NCBI RefSeq assembly: GCF_000231055.2
Contig: NZ_CM001466.1
Coordinates: 818,403-882,402, forward strand
Source of the DNA: Saccharomonospora azurea NA-128
GTDB taxonomy: Bacteria > Actinomycetota > Actinomycetes > Mycobacteriales > Pseudonocardiaceae
Reading direction: 5' to 3'
Length of the DNA: 64,000 nucleotides
Shown here piece after piece: positions 25,101 to 28,572 of this stretch. The notes beneath the pieces are model-generated. The model searched no databases. It was given only the letters and a program-made list of their open reading frames with translations, and had not been told where the DNA came from. The position numbers and the translations under genes are program-made. The stretch's first letter is position 1; the number at the start of each line of letters is the position of its first letter.

Positions 25101-25884
25101 AGTACAGAGCCAGGTGCTTCGGGTGGAGGATCAGGTTGACGCCGCCGGCCACGGCGACCGGGCACTCACCACGCCGAATGCTCTCGCAGGCGAGGTGGAT
25201 CGCGGTGAGCGACGCCGAGCACGCGGTGTCCACCGCGAGGCTGGGCCCGGTGAAGTCGAAGACGTAGGACACGCGGTTGGCCACCGACCAGTGGTCGGTG
25301 TGCGCGTCGGTGTGCACCCCAAGGGCACTCGCCTCGCCGCCGATCCACTCGTAGTTGCTGTTCATCAGCCCGGCGAACACGCCGACGGGGTTGTCCTCGG
25401 CCAGCCGTCGAGGCGGGTATCCCGCGTCCTCCAGCGTCGACCACACGGTTTCCAGGAACAGCCGTTCCTGGGGGTCCATGTTCTCGGCCACGGTCGGTGA
25501 GATCTGGAACAGCAGCGGGTCGAACTTGTCCACATCGGTCAGGAACCCGCCCCACTTGCTGTAGCTCTTCACGGGGTCGGCCCCGGACGGGTCGAAGTGC
25601 GCGTCGACGTCCCAGCGGTCCTGCGGGACCTCGGCGATGCTGCTGCGTCCGGCCCGGAGGTTCGCCCACAGCTCCTCCGGCGTGTCCGCCCCCGGATACC
25701 TGCCCGCCAGGCCGATGACGGCAATGCCTTCCGTGTCTTCGGCGCCGCCGGTGGTGCCGTGTCTCTCGTCGAGAGCGTCGGCCCGCTCGGCCTGCGGCCC
25801 TGCCGCACCAAGGCCGAGTTCACGCAGGAGCCGGACCAGTGCGGCGCGCTGGTCCCCACCGATTCTCGGTCGGTTCGCCGTCAC
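1162..25884 (-). CDS. giant trans-AT PKS/NRPS hybrid, 8240 aa
   Basis: Assembly-line megaenzyme. Domains by approximate residue, with key residues: KS (C222, H357) - ACP-like insert without Ser (~565) - KR (~970) - C-methyltransferase (~1406) - ACP (S1661); condensation domain (HHxxxDG ~1883) - adenylation (code DILQLGLIWK, glycine) - PCP (S2754); KS (C2992) - DH (H3470) - KR (~3921) - ACP (S4226); KS (C4503) - KR (~5142) - ACP (S5460); KS0 (C5714, N5848 in place of His) - DH (H6029) - ACP (S6326, QSL instead of DSL); KS (C6577, HAAGT) - second Ser-less ACP-like insert (~6910) - KR (~7327) - ACP (S7649); terminal KS0 (C7907, N8042). No acyltransferase is present, so malonyl units must come from a trans-AT encoded elsewhere. 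The GTG start at 25884 overlaps the upstream TGA (GTGA), indicating translational coupling; a longer reading frame upstream to 26784 is rejected because it overlaps the ACP of the preceding gene. Inferred role: receives the oxazole-triene chain, adds a hydroxy/gem-dimethyl unit, then glycine, then unsaturated C2 units. It resembles OzmH of oxazolomycin (from memory). Confidence 0.95.
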   Translation of the reverse strand: MTANRPRIGGDQRAALVRLLRELGLGAAGPQAERADALDERHGTTGGAEDTEGIAVIGLAGRYPGADTPEELWANLRAGRSSIAEVPQDRWDVDAHFDPSGADPVKSYSKWGGFLTDVDKFDPLLFQISPTVAENMDPQERLFLETVWSTLEDAGYPPRRLAEDNPVGVFAGLMNSNYEWIGGEASALGVHTDAHTDHWSVANRVSYVFDFTGPSLAVDTACSASLTAIHLACESIRRGECPVAVAGGVNLILHPKHLALYSRRSMISHGDRCRSFGSGADGFVAGEGAGAVLLKPLRHAVADGDRIYGILRGSSINAGGKTVGYTVPSPSAQAKVIEDALRAARIEPDRVGYVEAHGTGTPLGDPIEIAGLRTALSGQGSGETAAECPVGSVKSNIGHLESAAGIAGLTKVLMQLRHGQIAPSLYSEELNPEIDFSGSSLVVPQRLRDWPRPRDADGVELPRVAGVSSFGGGGANAHLVVEEYVPEADRAPTPDRGPQLVVLSARTSERLRVYAGKLADFLDDALAVDEALLARCRSECVRMASRVLHVAPEDVDPDVALTDLGADAAQQVALADLVRERFGVRVPGALGLSSPAELGDRIARRLTAEDPALSLADLAYTLQTGREAMAVRLAFVASGLAEARDRLRNYADGDDNGVDVGDKADREHRVAADELERAVADRDVAALGAHWVRGAVVDWSRLHEQPWPHRIALPTYPFARERYWIPDLPATARTTSSDVPAVSPQAGRAPDYYRPVWTPSTAEVTEFPDPRTAVSSRRVVILTGGRWPWLSERIAECHAHAGVVVLRADEEVDPSVLDTADHVYHLGGVGAGASLDEDLRTGVRSLLRTARRLHRTGQPRTLTVVTSDVYRPDGQGGTNPHAAACHGLTQVLPKEFAGLRAVAVDVSESDTATDQARSALARAVVAEPVSRTGRSVLLREGVRYTRALEQVTLADDGGPTFRADGVYLLVGGTGGIGMALSEYLARTHRAKLVWLSRGPLSAHHQQCVNRVRAAGGDVLHVRGDVARPGTVTEAVRRARERFGALHGVIHSAMSFDTRTLTELDDDGFREALAAKVDGSVALGEQLRHEPLDFVVFFSSIGAFAAAAGNGAYTTATTFEDAYALSAGLTCPVRVVNWGYWGQVGSGARPGLATLFADLGIEPFGTAHGVAAVEAILRSGVPQVVPISARPGALRALGWEPPSTAVEQSRLAAVAATLQRNRPADAEIDRIRQAYADLDDVCEDALLDAFRRMGVFHHEGERHERTALVRQLGIADRFARLTDALLNILIDAGYLAADGTAVRVLPAAATARTADAVAARFERLAAEHPDLRSTVTLTQSCLERYPDVLRGRRRATEIMFPDGSMERVRDFYRGNPLTDAFNDLMAETVREYLARTSPDAPVRIIELGAGTGATTDRVLPVVASAAHRVEYVFTDVSTLFLEHGEREFGGRHPFVRFRLLDLEAEPESQGFEPGGFDLVLATNVVHATSTLSATLTRIARLLRPGGWLVLNELTSVRCSNTIGGGTLDGWWLFDDPAVRIPDSPLARPDTWRELLSEHGFSPVVHVGRCDSQGRDLGQTVLVGEREKSPAAPVPGTAEDTVDAPAEETAVESPAPSQPADEPESAQDHAALVEECASVVEHALKLGERIDVDRSLHVYGFDSLTGMKIVAGVRERFGIELSVNDFFEYPTVREIVEYVVHAGLITPAPRPQPQTQPEPSTRRETEPSAGRPVDVPPTTAVATRLLSAPAEQPPTSTFPLSEGQRALWILEQVAAGNYAYNLPVASWLEEDVDVTALRAALQHLLDRHGALRTTIRTTDDGPVQVVAGWSALPFTQEYPLTDDAGMLAERMRHEVRRPFDLDTGPLVRATLYTLPDGRKALLVTLHHIVFDGVSIGLFLDELETTYRAIRDGRYPSTEPPSRTFADFVSWQRDLLAGPEGERLRDYWLARLPEQLSPDALPLDSARPEVPRFRGDSVEGLLGGELVERARRLAAAEHTSLFSVLLAGYLAVLHRYGGQRQVVVGTPTSGRPGTGFDDVLGYFMNMVVLAEEVDPATSFAQLLRRVRTTVSDALDHSAYPLLRLDEELRARRRHPGRSLFGVAFYFQNWAGRHRGHGLVRGMVDGVHQEGEFDLTLDVIEDGDGCRYTLKFNPDLLRPDTVRRFGAHFEHLLAEVLAEPDRPIGSAALLTSDEIAQLHAWNATRREYPAESTTCDLFLRRAASTPDAVAVEYGDETVTYAELARRVDRLAGYLRSRDIGRGSVAGVLLDRSVDLVVALLAVQRAGAAYVPLDPTYPASRLAYMVEDAELNLVVTRSTIAPVLGDAAPVVCLDTDSGAIAAAPPAAEQRHAGADDTAYVIYTSGSTGKPKGVEVGHRALTNLLTSMAREPGFGPDDCLLALTTVCFDIAALELYLPLITGGRVRIAPEEVTRDGARLRAEIESGAANVVQATPATWKMLLEAGWRGNANLRVLCGGEALDPQTATRLAEGNAELWNLFGPTETTIWSTVARIRPGDEVTIGTPIANTTLYVLDGEGRPVPSGVPGELYIGGDGLARGYLRRPELTAERFVSRPVLGGPAVRLYRTGDEVCRRPDGRLDYLGRLDNQVKIRGHRVETAEIEQAMRALPGVRDAVVVATRDGLGNTGLRGCYLGDGRNERSREELRSWLPEYMIPDVLVELRSFPQTLNGKVDRSTLAASPLPRLRAEWGVAAETAPESRGRTHHSTVERELAQLVGELAGLPADQVPPDTPFGELGLNSVSFTALSSRVASRFAVEVTPTLFYSRPTLAALAAHLGGSGAETPRSPEDSEDSEDSEIAEVAARGEEPRLTAWSSGVAIIGMAGRFPRSPDLDAFWTNLVEERDLVEEIPPQRWDWREFEQDSRSRWGGFVPDVDCFDAAFFGISPREAELMDPQQRLVLQAVWHAVENAGMRVSDLRGKRVGVFLGVTNSEYPEVLQDAGREIEGHTITGSALSVIPNRVSYLLDLRGPSLGVDTACSSSLTAVELACTALRTGACDLALAGGVSLILRPSLYVALSRNEMLSEDGRCKAFDDDADGYVRGEGVGVVLLKPRAAAERDADPVRAVIVGSALNHGGRTNSLTAPSPDAQAEAIVAAHRAAGGDPATVGYVEAHGTGTALGDPIEVSGLTTAFAELYRSAGRSMPDRPTCGLGSVKTNIGHLEAAAGVAGLIKTVLALEHGVLPATLHQRTLNSHIDLTGTPFTVVDRTRPWPRPQDPDGRVLPRRAALSSFGFGGANAHLVLDEATPRPVTAPARTDGDLAYPLSARTEQGLQDVARRLAEFLRAHDVALPDVAFTLQTGRDGFEHRAAVVAADRESLLRALDDIADAQANDAVCHGTAQTRRRRMLRGSAWESFVRALAQDGDLPSLCALWAEGEDIDWTLLYPRKKPGRIALPGYPFARTRFWPERTAGAMASAPERERARRLHRFLLDTNVSTLSTCAFDKTLTGTEFYLRDHVLNDEPVLPGVVVLDMARLAGELGADGRAPVSRVEHVTWEAPVVLSGQRPRRVTMRLTADGDAVGYELVSEGSGSRRHATGRIVFVTPQATAPVDVDAAVSRCGTWRHGVECYDEFARHGFVYGSSLRAIERLGFAEREAVVVLRDTDHPAEEGEHHFHPVMLDAVLQAAGMLAAHTDGIAHLPYSVDVVEVAGALERSAYVLLRRRAGDAVFDAELTDERGEVLARIEGLAMRPVLAANGPRHDGGAFTFVPEWSVAPEQPADLAAQDGAAVVVLDAAGLGDRAKQLPEATVLSLTDPARVSDLVARLADRADAPTRVVHLAPSDDDVDRVLNAGFDVALAFCREWIARDLGELSYVYVYRDGAPGRPFNAAMAAFGRSVSQEYPALRVTTVGHGSDEDPVAIGLRELATASAAAEVSIDGGRRHVRSWRRVDLPRATEPFGTGGVHLVTGGTGALGLLVAERLAERTGGRVVLAHRGALTDQVAGRLDRLRNRGLAVSAARADVSDRQDVFRLVREVTERHGPLTGVVHAAGVLRDGLLVGKTAREVRDVLEPKVHGVVWLDEATADQPLEYFVAFSSAAAAFGSAGQAEYAYAGNVLGAVLADRERHRLEGRRHGRSLAVDWSVWRDGGMRPDPAALRRLRDGLGIVELDSRDALRALEDAVASVHTRLLVTAGDSETVAGALVGGDGVGPRVVDDHAAEGPATEPAVGTAGDPEEFVRRAERFLTHLLAEEAKLPAEQIAPMESLERYGLDSLLVIGLTRRLEEHLGRLPKTLFFEYLTIRELAAHLAQRYPRELAAALGDPAEDEAASEERRTEIPEVPATVPVESGDDRRDERRTALPAATATVSVRADVPAHERRDEDIAIIGVAGRYPKADDLRRFWRNLAEGRDCIEEVPADRWDHSRYFDPEKGALGKAYSKWGGFLSDVDKFDPMLFRMSKIEAEHLDPQERLFLQTVWEVLEDAGYTRRSLAGATTGVFVGMMYGHYQLHGVAETLDGTGVAPSSSYASVANRASYFFGFTGPSIALDTMCSSSLVTIHLGVQAIRNGDCDLAVAGGVNVSSHPLKYLQLSQRGFLSTDGRCRSFGEGGDGYVPGEGSGAVLLKRLSAAERDGDRILAVVKASAVNHGGASKGYSVPNPRSQGEVIGEALRRSGVDPRAITYVEAHGTGTALGDPVEISGLARAFADVGDPSTRRAVGSVKSNIGHAESAAGIAAVTKVLLQLRHRQLVPSLHADPANPNIDFEATPFEVQRTLAPWPAAVDRSGREMPRAAGVSSFGAGGSNAHLVLEEYVGTPRTAVVRPERLLFVLSARDAERLRAYVERMEEFLGDTDVDPVRLARTLQVGREAMLHRLAIPFRDRSDLLDALRSFRAGEPASTAVTGTAGRPDAGTPLDPVGVPLEELARHWLDGGEVDWDRLYRRSDDDPLPAPESLPTYPFARQRCWLDVPLPHAAPQLPPQASTPSRFRVLAKQWSVEPWQDGELPGRVAILADDRTAGLATLLRAHLPGSVVFRLPTPDSPPAGDTFAAVVDLIGEDRRTRQDLARWLPWVQDLLTRSPQLLALGVTWGLEQPEGASGASARTGGSEAALYRSLQGEYRRLRSRHVDLEPGLDDDSAVRVVLAELADPGPLGEVSHRRGVRFAATLTDVAAAEPTEPVQWNPDEVLWVTGGTRGLGLLAARHLVRRHGVRRVVVTGRQPLPPPDRWEELAQGTDAPAAKVRGLLDLAAQGVEVRALSVPLSDPAAVVAAVREVEDELGPIAGLLHCAGTVDRNNPAFVRKSVEDVRAVLRPKVEGLDALLSAVEGRALRFAVLFSSVASAVPTLAAGQLDYAMANAHLDYAAQSRAHAVPLVSVQWPSWKDTGMGEVRGAAFRSTGMAALTDDDGLALLDTVLDGRHGRVVLPAVVDDDSAWRPGELLRRTAAAVSAEPTNPTANPEPSRSPSPAPTGVPERVRVALSDWMVELFADELHFEAHELDAEVPIEDYGLDSIMVTQLLGTVARRLDTELDPSALLEHSSIDRFTAWLVQEHPTAVLAAFDGEPDDAGDTEDTDDAAATETVAAARTTPTVSARVLSEPAPATVDDASSGLDIAVVGMACRLPGASDIEEYWRLLSDGRSAIGTVPESRGDMWGPGHPAAFIDGYREFDPEFFLLSSADAEAMDPQAMLLLELSLELLAHAGYQHTDLKGSRTGVYVGGRAHHVPDEEVLRRTRNPIVAVGQNYLAANVSHFFDLRGPSVVVDTACSSALVALSMAVDALRAGTVEAAVVGGVSLHNTDHAYRVFGRRGLLGAGDFHVFDRRADGVVLGEGAGLVLVKPLERALADSDRVYAVLRGLAVNNDGRTAGPATPNIAAQRQVLEEGLRASGKRADDIGYIEANGSGSVVTDLLELKAVSSVYRADSAEPCGLGSIKPNIGHPLCAEGIAGLLKVVLMLHHGRVVPFLSGQEPPEHFDLAGSPFRFDREARDWPGTRCAALNCFADGGTNAHAVLEAWQDRRPDDAVRTPVAVPALDRRYIGARPAPNPDTRGYDDRPEAVEQMAQTGLRQRVTLTPEHPLVAGHRMRGERLLPAMAYLDLAFRLFADRGYEPEDWELRDLTILRPLAVADEPVDVAIVATGSPSDGWHVEVADERRPGRVYATVEVVRAEEPVPSGSIVPPTGAPDFTLDEAYAAHAAHGLTHAGVIRAEGRVYRDRTHLIATVELGEEAKADAYLFHPALLDGVAIAAGPLFRDAARLHGGFFLPIHLASFRSVGPLPSRCHARVRLDTVGRRHELVHLTIELFDDEGRQLAVLDRLSSKLVRPEVPATSATPAPRSTGPAAPAAGEAEAVLRDLVASRLGVPRDEIDAGVGYYELGLQSLQVLELVSELERAVGAPLPPTLPFEYATIRDLARHLTETYPAAFGGDPARPTTRVVERTAPVGRVEPPTPSPRDDGAVAVIGLSGRYPGAGDVEAFWRVLREGRNTISEVPRDRWSVDEFADVRGPSGRGISKWGGFLENVDCFDAALFRISPREAEGMDPQERLFLETCWTAVEDAGYTPATLCPPTGPDGRKHVGVFAGVMQHDYLLLGADAIADGAHVPLVLNQGQIANRVSFFCDFHGPSITTDTLCSSALTSVHLAVQSLRTGESRVAIAGGVNLSLHPGKYLTYGMANMHSSDGVCHSFGAGGDGYVSAEGVGAVVLKPLADALRDGDHVYAVIRGSAAGHGGTTSGVTVPSPVGQADVVARAIEDAGVDPSTISYVEAHAAGTSLGDPIEVEGLSRAFRRGTDATQFCALGSVKSNMGHAEGAAGVAALTKTILQLHHRMLVPTLHTEPLNPHLTLETTPFRVQRELQPWTGEPGRPRRAGVSNIGATGSSAHLVLEEFPAAADRPQAAESAGGPFVVPLSAQDPDRLREYAGRLLAFLRTTRQPDAARLLRAELADVLGVDESQVDARADWSEYGVDPVHLATLRDRIEEVAGVELRLGDLVAARRLDGVVEHAWPGEHTAGPALRELAYTFQVGRVPMPERAAFVAHDVDELIAQLSAVVNGDEAVGVYCGNAKADRDVRALLTEDEAYQEVLRGWLAAGAVDKLARAWARGIDVDWAASYGAAALPRRISAPTYPFARQRYWLPTTAGMRRGAPAEREAGSRAASRAAEPERRPAYLVREWRPSPVAAESPSPSDGTRRRVVVLATAQTRDVAWALDRHLPPGYEVIVRDVDALAGLPEPRWEKVDGWIDLVGCGTEAADEYGPWLRELQHFVELGRRDDPRVLCVTTRLESFGGVAVNLAGASRAGLYRALQSEYAHLRSRHVDTDIACAAAEDLARQIGTEYASAGEEPAVCYRDGVRHVPVLREDAVEGTTETPAPFPADHVLLVTGGTRGLGARCARHFVERYGVRTVVLTGREALPPRERWPEYAGRDSVEARRVAAVRAVEEAGATVRVVTTPLADARAVEELVREVVREHGPIGGVLHAAGAGDADNPAFVRKPLDAFRRVAEPKVAGLRVLRACLADQPLRFFVLFSSTASAIPALGAANCDYAAANAYLDFVAAAQPPRTPMVSIQWSSWAESGFGEMTTPIYHATGLGSHSDAEGLRMLDHILAHDLGPVVLPAVPDRRRWRPETLLERRPSSAPAVDGGGEPPRETRVARAVPTADGAPQGTSVAPVQAVRAWLVRTFADELRMDVEQLDADVPFHELGVDSILLAQVLQPINREVSEPIDPSALYEYPTFDDLAAWLTETYGAELVDAVGGAEPRSEAGSGAPFAAAPDAGVPREPDVAPAPPRPIAAPSAEQVPERGTAVEKAWVPGDAIAIVGLSGRFPPGGDLEAYWETLVDGRTAIERIPAGRWEAHPEDHAALLPEVTEWDPDYFGIPLEEAAVMDRQALVLLEECAALVAHAGYSPAELRGGRTGVYVGARGKARAETEPPESIRAVGQNYLAANLSQFLDLHGPSVVVDTACSSALSAVHLAVQALRSGEIESAIVGSVSLLTSAAAHNGMRKRGILSAAPEFHVFDRRADGVVLGDACGLVLLKTVDAALRDGDRVHAVLRGIAVNNNGRTAGPTAPNFDALKSVLRAALASSGLSAADVDHVETNGSGSTVTDLLELKAIQEVYRGSSDRPCTLGSIKPNIGHPLCAEGMSALLKTVLMVSRGTCVPCLSGHEPLEHFDVESSPLWFPREVVRWDSARPVAAVNCFADGGANAAAVVQAWDPSDHPEPRRSPLPPPVLHRRSLPRATSGDVDGTVGAGQREAAGTGDGPTTSRAGSRPSIWERYEPVPARPGGHADATFWERF
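17453..17479. repeat. three 9-bp tandem repeats in interdomain linker
   Basis: Unit TCGGAATCC occurs twice and a third copy has one change (TCGGAGTCC). On the coding (minus) strand it encodes an acidic Glu-Asp-Ser run in the linker between the glycine PCP and the following KS of the giant PKS/NRPS. The pattern is typical of slippage-prone flexible linkers. Confidence 0.8.
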
Positions 25885-28562
25885 CGGACCCCCTCGTTCT
25901 CGATTCGAGCGGCCCGGCGCGAGGTCCGGGCGGTGAGCCGGTCCTCGTCCTGGGGACCGGCGTCGATCGTGGACATGCCGAGCTGCCGAGCGAGGCTCGC
26001 GACGAACGCGTTGACGGTCGGGTGTTCGATGAACGCCGAGGAGGGCACGGAGATCCCGAGCTCGGTACCCAACCGGGCGGTCATGTCGATCAGGATCAGG
26101 GAGTCGACTTCCAGCTCGAAGAGGTTCGCGTCGGGGTCGAGATCGCCGCTGTCCGCCCTGCCGAGGACCGTCGAGATCTCCTTCTGCAGGAACCGGCACA
26201 GGATCTCCGGCCGCTCGGCGGGCTCGGCAGCATCGATCCGGTGCCGCAACGACGTGCTCCCGGAGCCGGCCGGTGCGTCGGCGGTGAGACGTGGCGCGTC
26301 CACCCAGTGGCGAGTGGGCTCGAACGGGTAGGTGGGCAGTGAGACACGACGGGCTTGCGCGGGTCCGTACCACGTCGTCCAGTCGATCTCCGCACCTCGG
26401 CACCACAGGTCGCCGACCGCGTCGAGGAAGCGATCGAGCGCGGGGTCGCCGGGCCGCCCGGGGCACACCGGCACCGGTGACAGCCCGGCGTCGCTCAGCA
26501 GACTCTCGACGTCGCGGACGTGCTCCCCGTCCGCCGTCCTCGACGCCGTGGCCCAGGTGCGCGGGTCGGCGAGCTCGTCCGGTGTCAGCCACCGTCCGTC
26601 CACACCCACCGGAATGCGTGCTTGTCCGGCCCGGATGTCGGGCACGGACCCGCCTCCCGAGTCCCGGCTCCACGCGAGGGTGAGCACGGCGTCGAGATCG
26701 AGCACGCCCGCGAGGTGACCCGCCACCAGCTCGCCCGCACCCTCGCCCACCACCGCGTCCGGTCGCAGGCCCCAGCTCTCCCACAGCTTCGCGAGCGCGT
26801 ACTGACCGGCGACCGATGCCACCGCGCCCTCACCACCCAGCAGGGACGTCGCCGACGCCACGCGAGTCCCGAGGGCACGCACACACTCGTCGACGGCGTC
26901 GCGGAACACGGGAAAAGTGCCGTGGAGCCCGAGGAACAGCTCGTTGTCCGGCTCGCCTCCGCACAGGAAGGCGAACGCCACGTCGCCGTGCACCGCCCCG
27001 GATCGCCCGCTTCCCGGCGTGGCCAGGGCGAGCGTCTTCGCGGCCTGTCGGGTGTTCCGGCAGACGAACGCGCGGCGGTGCGCGTGCGTCGCCCGGCCGA
27101 CCGCGAGCGTGCGCGCGACCGAACCCAACTCCAGGTCGGAATGGCGGCGCAGGTACCGGCTCAGCGACCGGGCCAGCCGGTCGAGGGCCTTCTCGGACCG
27201 GGCGGAGAGGACCAGCAGCTCGGCCTCGCGAGCGGGTGGCGCCGTGTCCGGCACCGGCGCCTCCTGCAGGACGACGTGGGCGTTGGTTCCGCCGATACCG
27301 AACGAGCTGACCCCGGCCCGCAACGGGCCGTTCCCGTCGTTCCACTCCCTCGGCTCGGTGACGACCCGGAACGGGCCCGCCGTGAAGTCGATGTCCGGGT
27401 TGGGCGTGTCGAAGTGCAGGCTCGGCACCAGCGTTCGGTGGCGCAGCATCAGGGCCGTCTTGATGAGCCCCGCCATTCCGGCCGCGGTGTCGAGATGGCC
27501 GACGTTGGTCTTCACCGACCCCAGCGCGCACCGCCCGGGCGCGTGCTCGGCGAACACCTCCGAGAGCGCCTCCACCTCGATCGGGTCGCCGAGTGGTGTC
27601 CCGGTTCCGTGGGCCTCGACGTACGACACACTCTCGGGAGGACATCCGGCTGTGCTCAGCGCCTCGGTGACGACCGCGGCCTGTCCGGCCGCACTCGGGG
27701 CGGTGTACCCGGCCTTCACCGCGCCGTCGTTGTTGACGGCCGAGCCCTTGATCACCGCGTGGACGACGTCGCCGTCCTCGACGGCCTCGGCGAGCGGTTT
27801 GAGCACGACCACCCCGACCCCGCTGCCGATCACGGTGCCCTGCGCCTTCGCGTCGAACGCACGGCAGTGCCCGTCCGGAGAGAAGATCATCCCCTCCTGG
27901 TGGGCATACCCCTGCCGGTGAGGCACCTTCACGTGCACCGCGCCCGCCAGCGCGATGTCGCACTCCCCGGACAGCAGCCCCATCCCGGCCAGGTGCACCG
28001 CGACGAGCGACGTCGAGCACGCCGTGCCGACGTTGACGCTCGGGCCCTGCAGGTTCAGCTTGTACGACACCCTGGTCGCGAGGAAATCCTTGTCGTTGGC
28101 CAGCATGAACCGGTAGTGACCGACAGCCGAGGAGGCGTGGTAGCGGTCGGCGAGGTTGGACAGCAGGTAGGTGTTCATGCCCGCACCGGCGTAGACGCCG
28201 ATCCGACCGGGGAACCGACCCGGGTCGTAGCCCGCGTCCTCCAACGCCTCCACCGAGCACTCCAGGAACTGCCGGTGCTGCGGATCGAGGATCTCCGCCT
28301 CGTCGTGGGGAATGCGGAAGTAGTCCGCATCGAACCGATCGACTCCGGACAGCACCTGACCCGCCTTGACATAATTCGGGTCGGCGAGGACGGAGTCGGG
28401 AACGCCCTCGGCACGCAGCTCGTCGTCGGAGAAGAACGTCACGCTGTCGACGCCGGAGCGGAGGTTCTCCCAGAACTCGTGCACGGTCGCCGCTCCGGGG
28501 AACCGGCACGCCATCCCGATGATCGCGATGTCGGTCTCGGCGATCTCGTACTCGTACTGCAT
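25881..28562 (-). CDS. stand-alone KS-(AT relic)-ACP PKS protein, OzmQ-like
   Basis: A single minimal extension module of 893 aa. The KS spans ~10-430 with C182 (GTACSTS) and H318 (HGTGT), so it should elongate. Residues ~525-720 resemble a shrunken acyltransferase: the GHSxGE nucleophile motif reads GEGAGE near 606, with no serine. The LPTYPF linker and an ACP with S821 (EVDSL) follow. There is no KR or DH, so the product stays a beta-ketoacyl-ACP. That is the substrate needed for oxazole closure of an N-formylglycine-derived chain, in keeping with its position directly after the PP-loop cyclase gene. Start ATG 28562 lies 10 bases after the cyclase stop and has an AGGGAG ribosome-binding site. 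The downstream giant gene overlaps the stop by four bases. Family placement is firm; the exact biochemical step is inference. Confidence 0.9.
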   Translation of the reverse strand: MQYEYEIAETDIAIIGMACRFPGAATVHEFWENLRSGVDSVTFFSDDELRAEGVPDSVLADPNYVKAGQVLSGVDRFDADYFRIPHDEAEILDPQHRQFLECSVEALEDAGYDPGRFPGRIGVYAGAGMNTYLLSNLADRYHASSAVGHYRFMLANDKDFLATRVSYKLNLQGPSVNVGTACSTSLVAVHLAGMGLLSGECDIALAGAVHVKVPHRQGYAHQEGMIFSPDGHCRAFDAKAQGTVIGSGVGVVVLKPLAEAVEDGDVVHAVIKGSAVNNDGAVKAGYTAPSAAGQAAVVTEALSTAGCPPESVSYVEAHGTGTPLGDPIEVEALSEVFAEHAPGRCALGSVKTNVGHLDTAAGMAGLIKTALMLRHRTLVPSLHFDTPNPDIDFTAGPFRVVTEPREWNDGNGPLRAGVSSFGIGGTNAHVVLQEAPVPDTAPPAREAELLVLSARSEKALDRLARSLSRYLRRHSDLELGSVARTLAVGRATHAHRRAFVCRNTRQAAKTLALATPGSGRSGAVHGDVAFAFLCGGEPDNELFLGLHGTFPVFRDAVDECVRALGTRVASATSLLGGEGAVASVAGQYALAKLWESWGLRPDAVVGEGAGELVAGHLAGVLDLDAVLTLAWSRDSGGGSVPDIRAGQARIPVGVDGRWLTPDELADPRTWATASRTADGEHVRDVESLLSDAGLSPVPVCPGRPGDPALDRFLDAVGDLWCRGAEIDWTTWYGPAQARRVSLPTYPFEPTRHWVDAPRLTADAPAGSGSTSLRHRIDAAEPAERPEILCRFLQKEISTVLGRADSGDLDPDANLFELEVDSLILIDMTARLGTELGISVPSSAFIEHPTVNAFVASLARQLGMSTIDAGPQDEDRLTARTSRRAARIENEGVR

Positions 28563-28572
28563 CTCGCGCTCC

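Noticed and set aside
25885..26784. 300-codon N-terminal extension of the giant PKS/NRPS
   Set aside because: Arg-rich non-protein-like sequence overlapping the linker and ACP of the preceding KS-ACP gene; the GTG at 25884 with GTGA overlap is the natural start.
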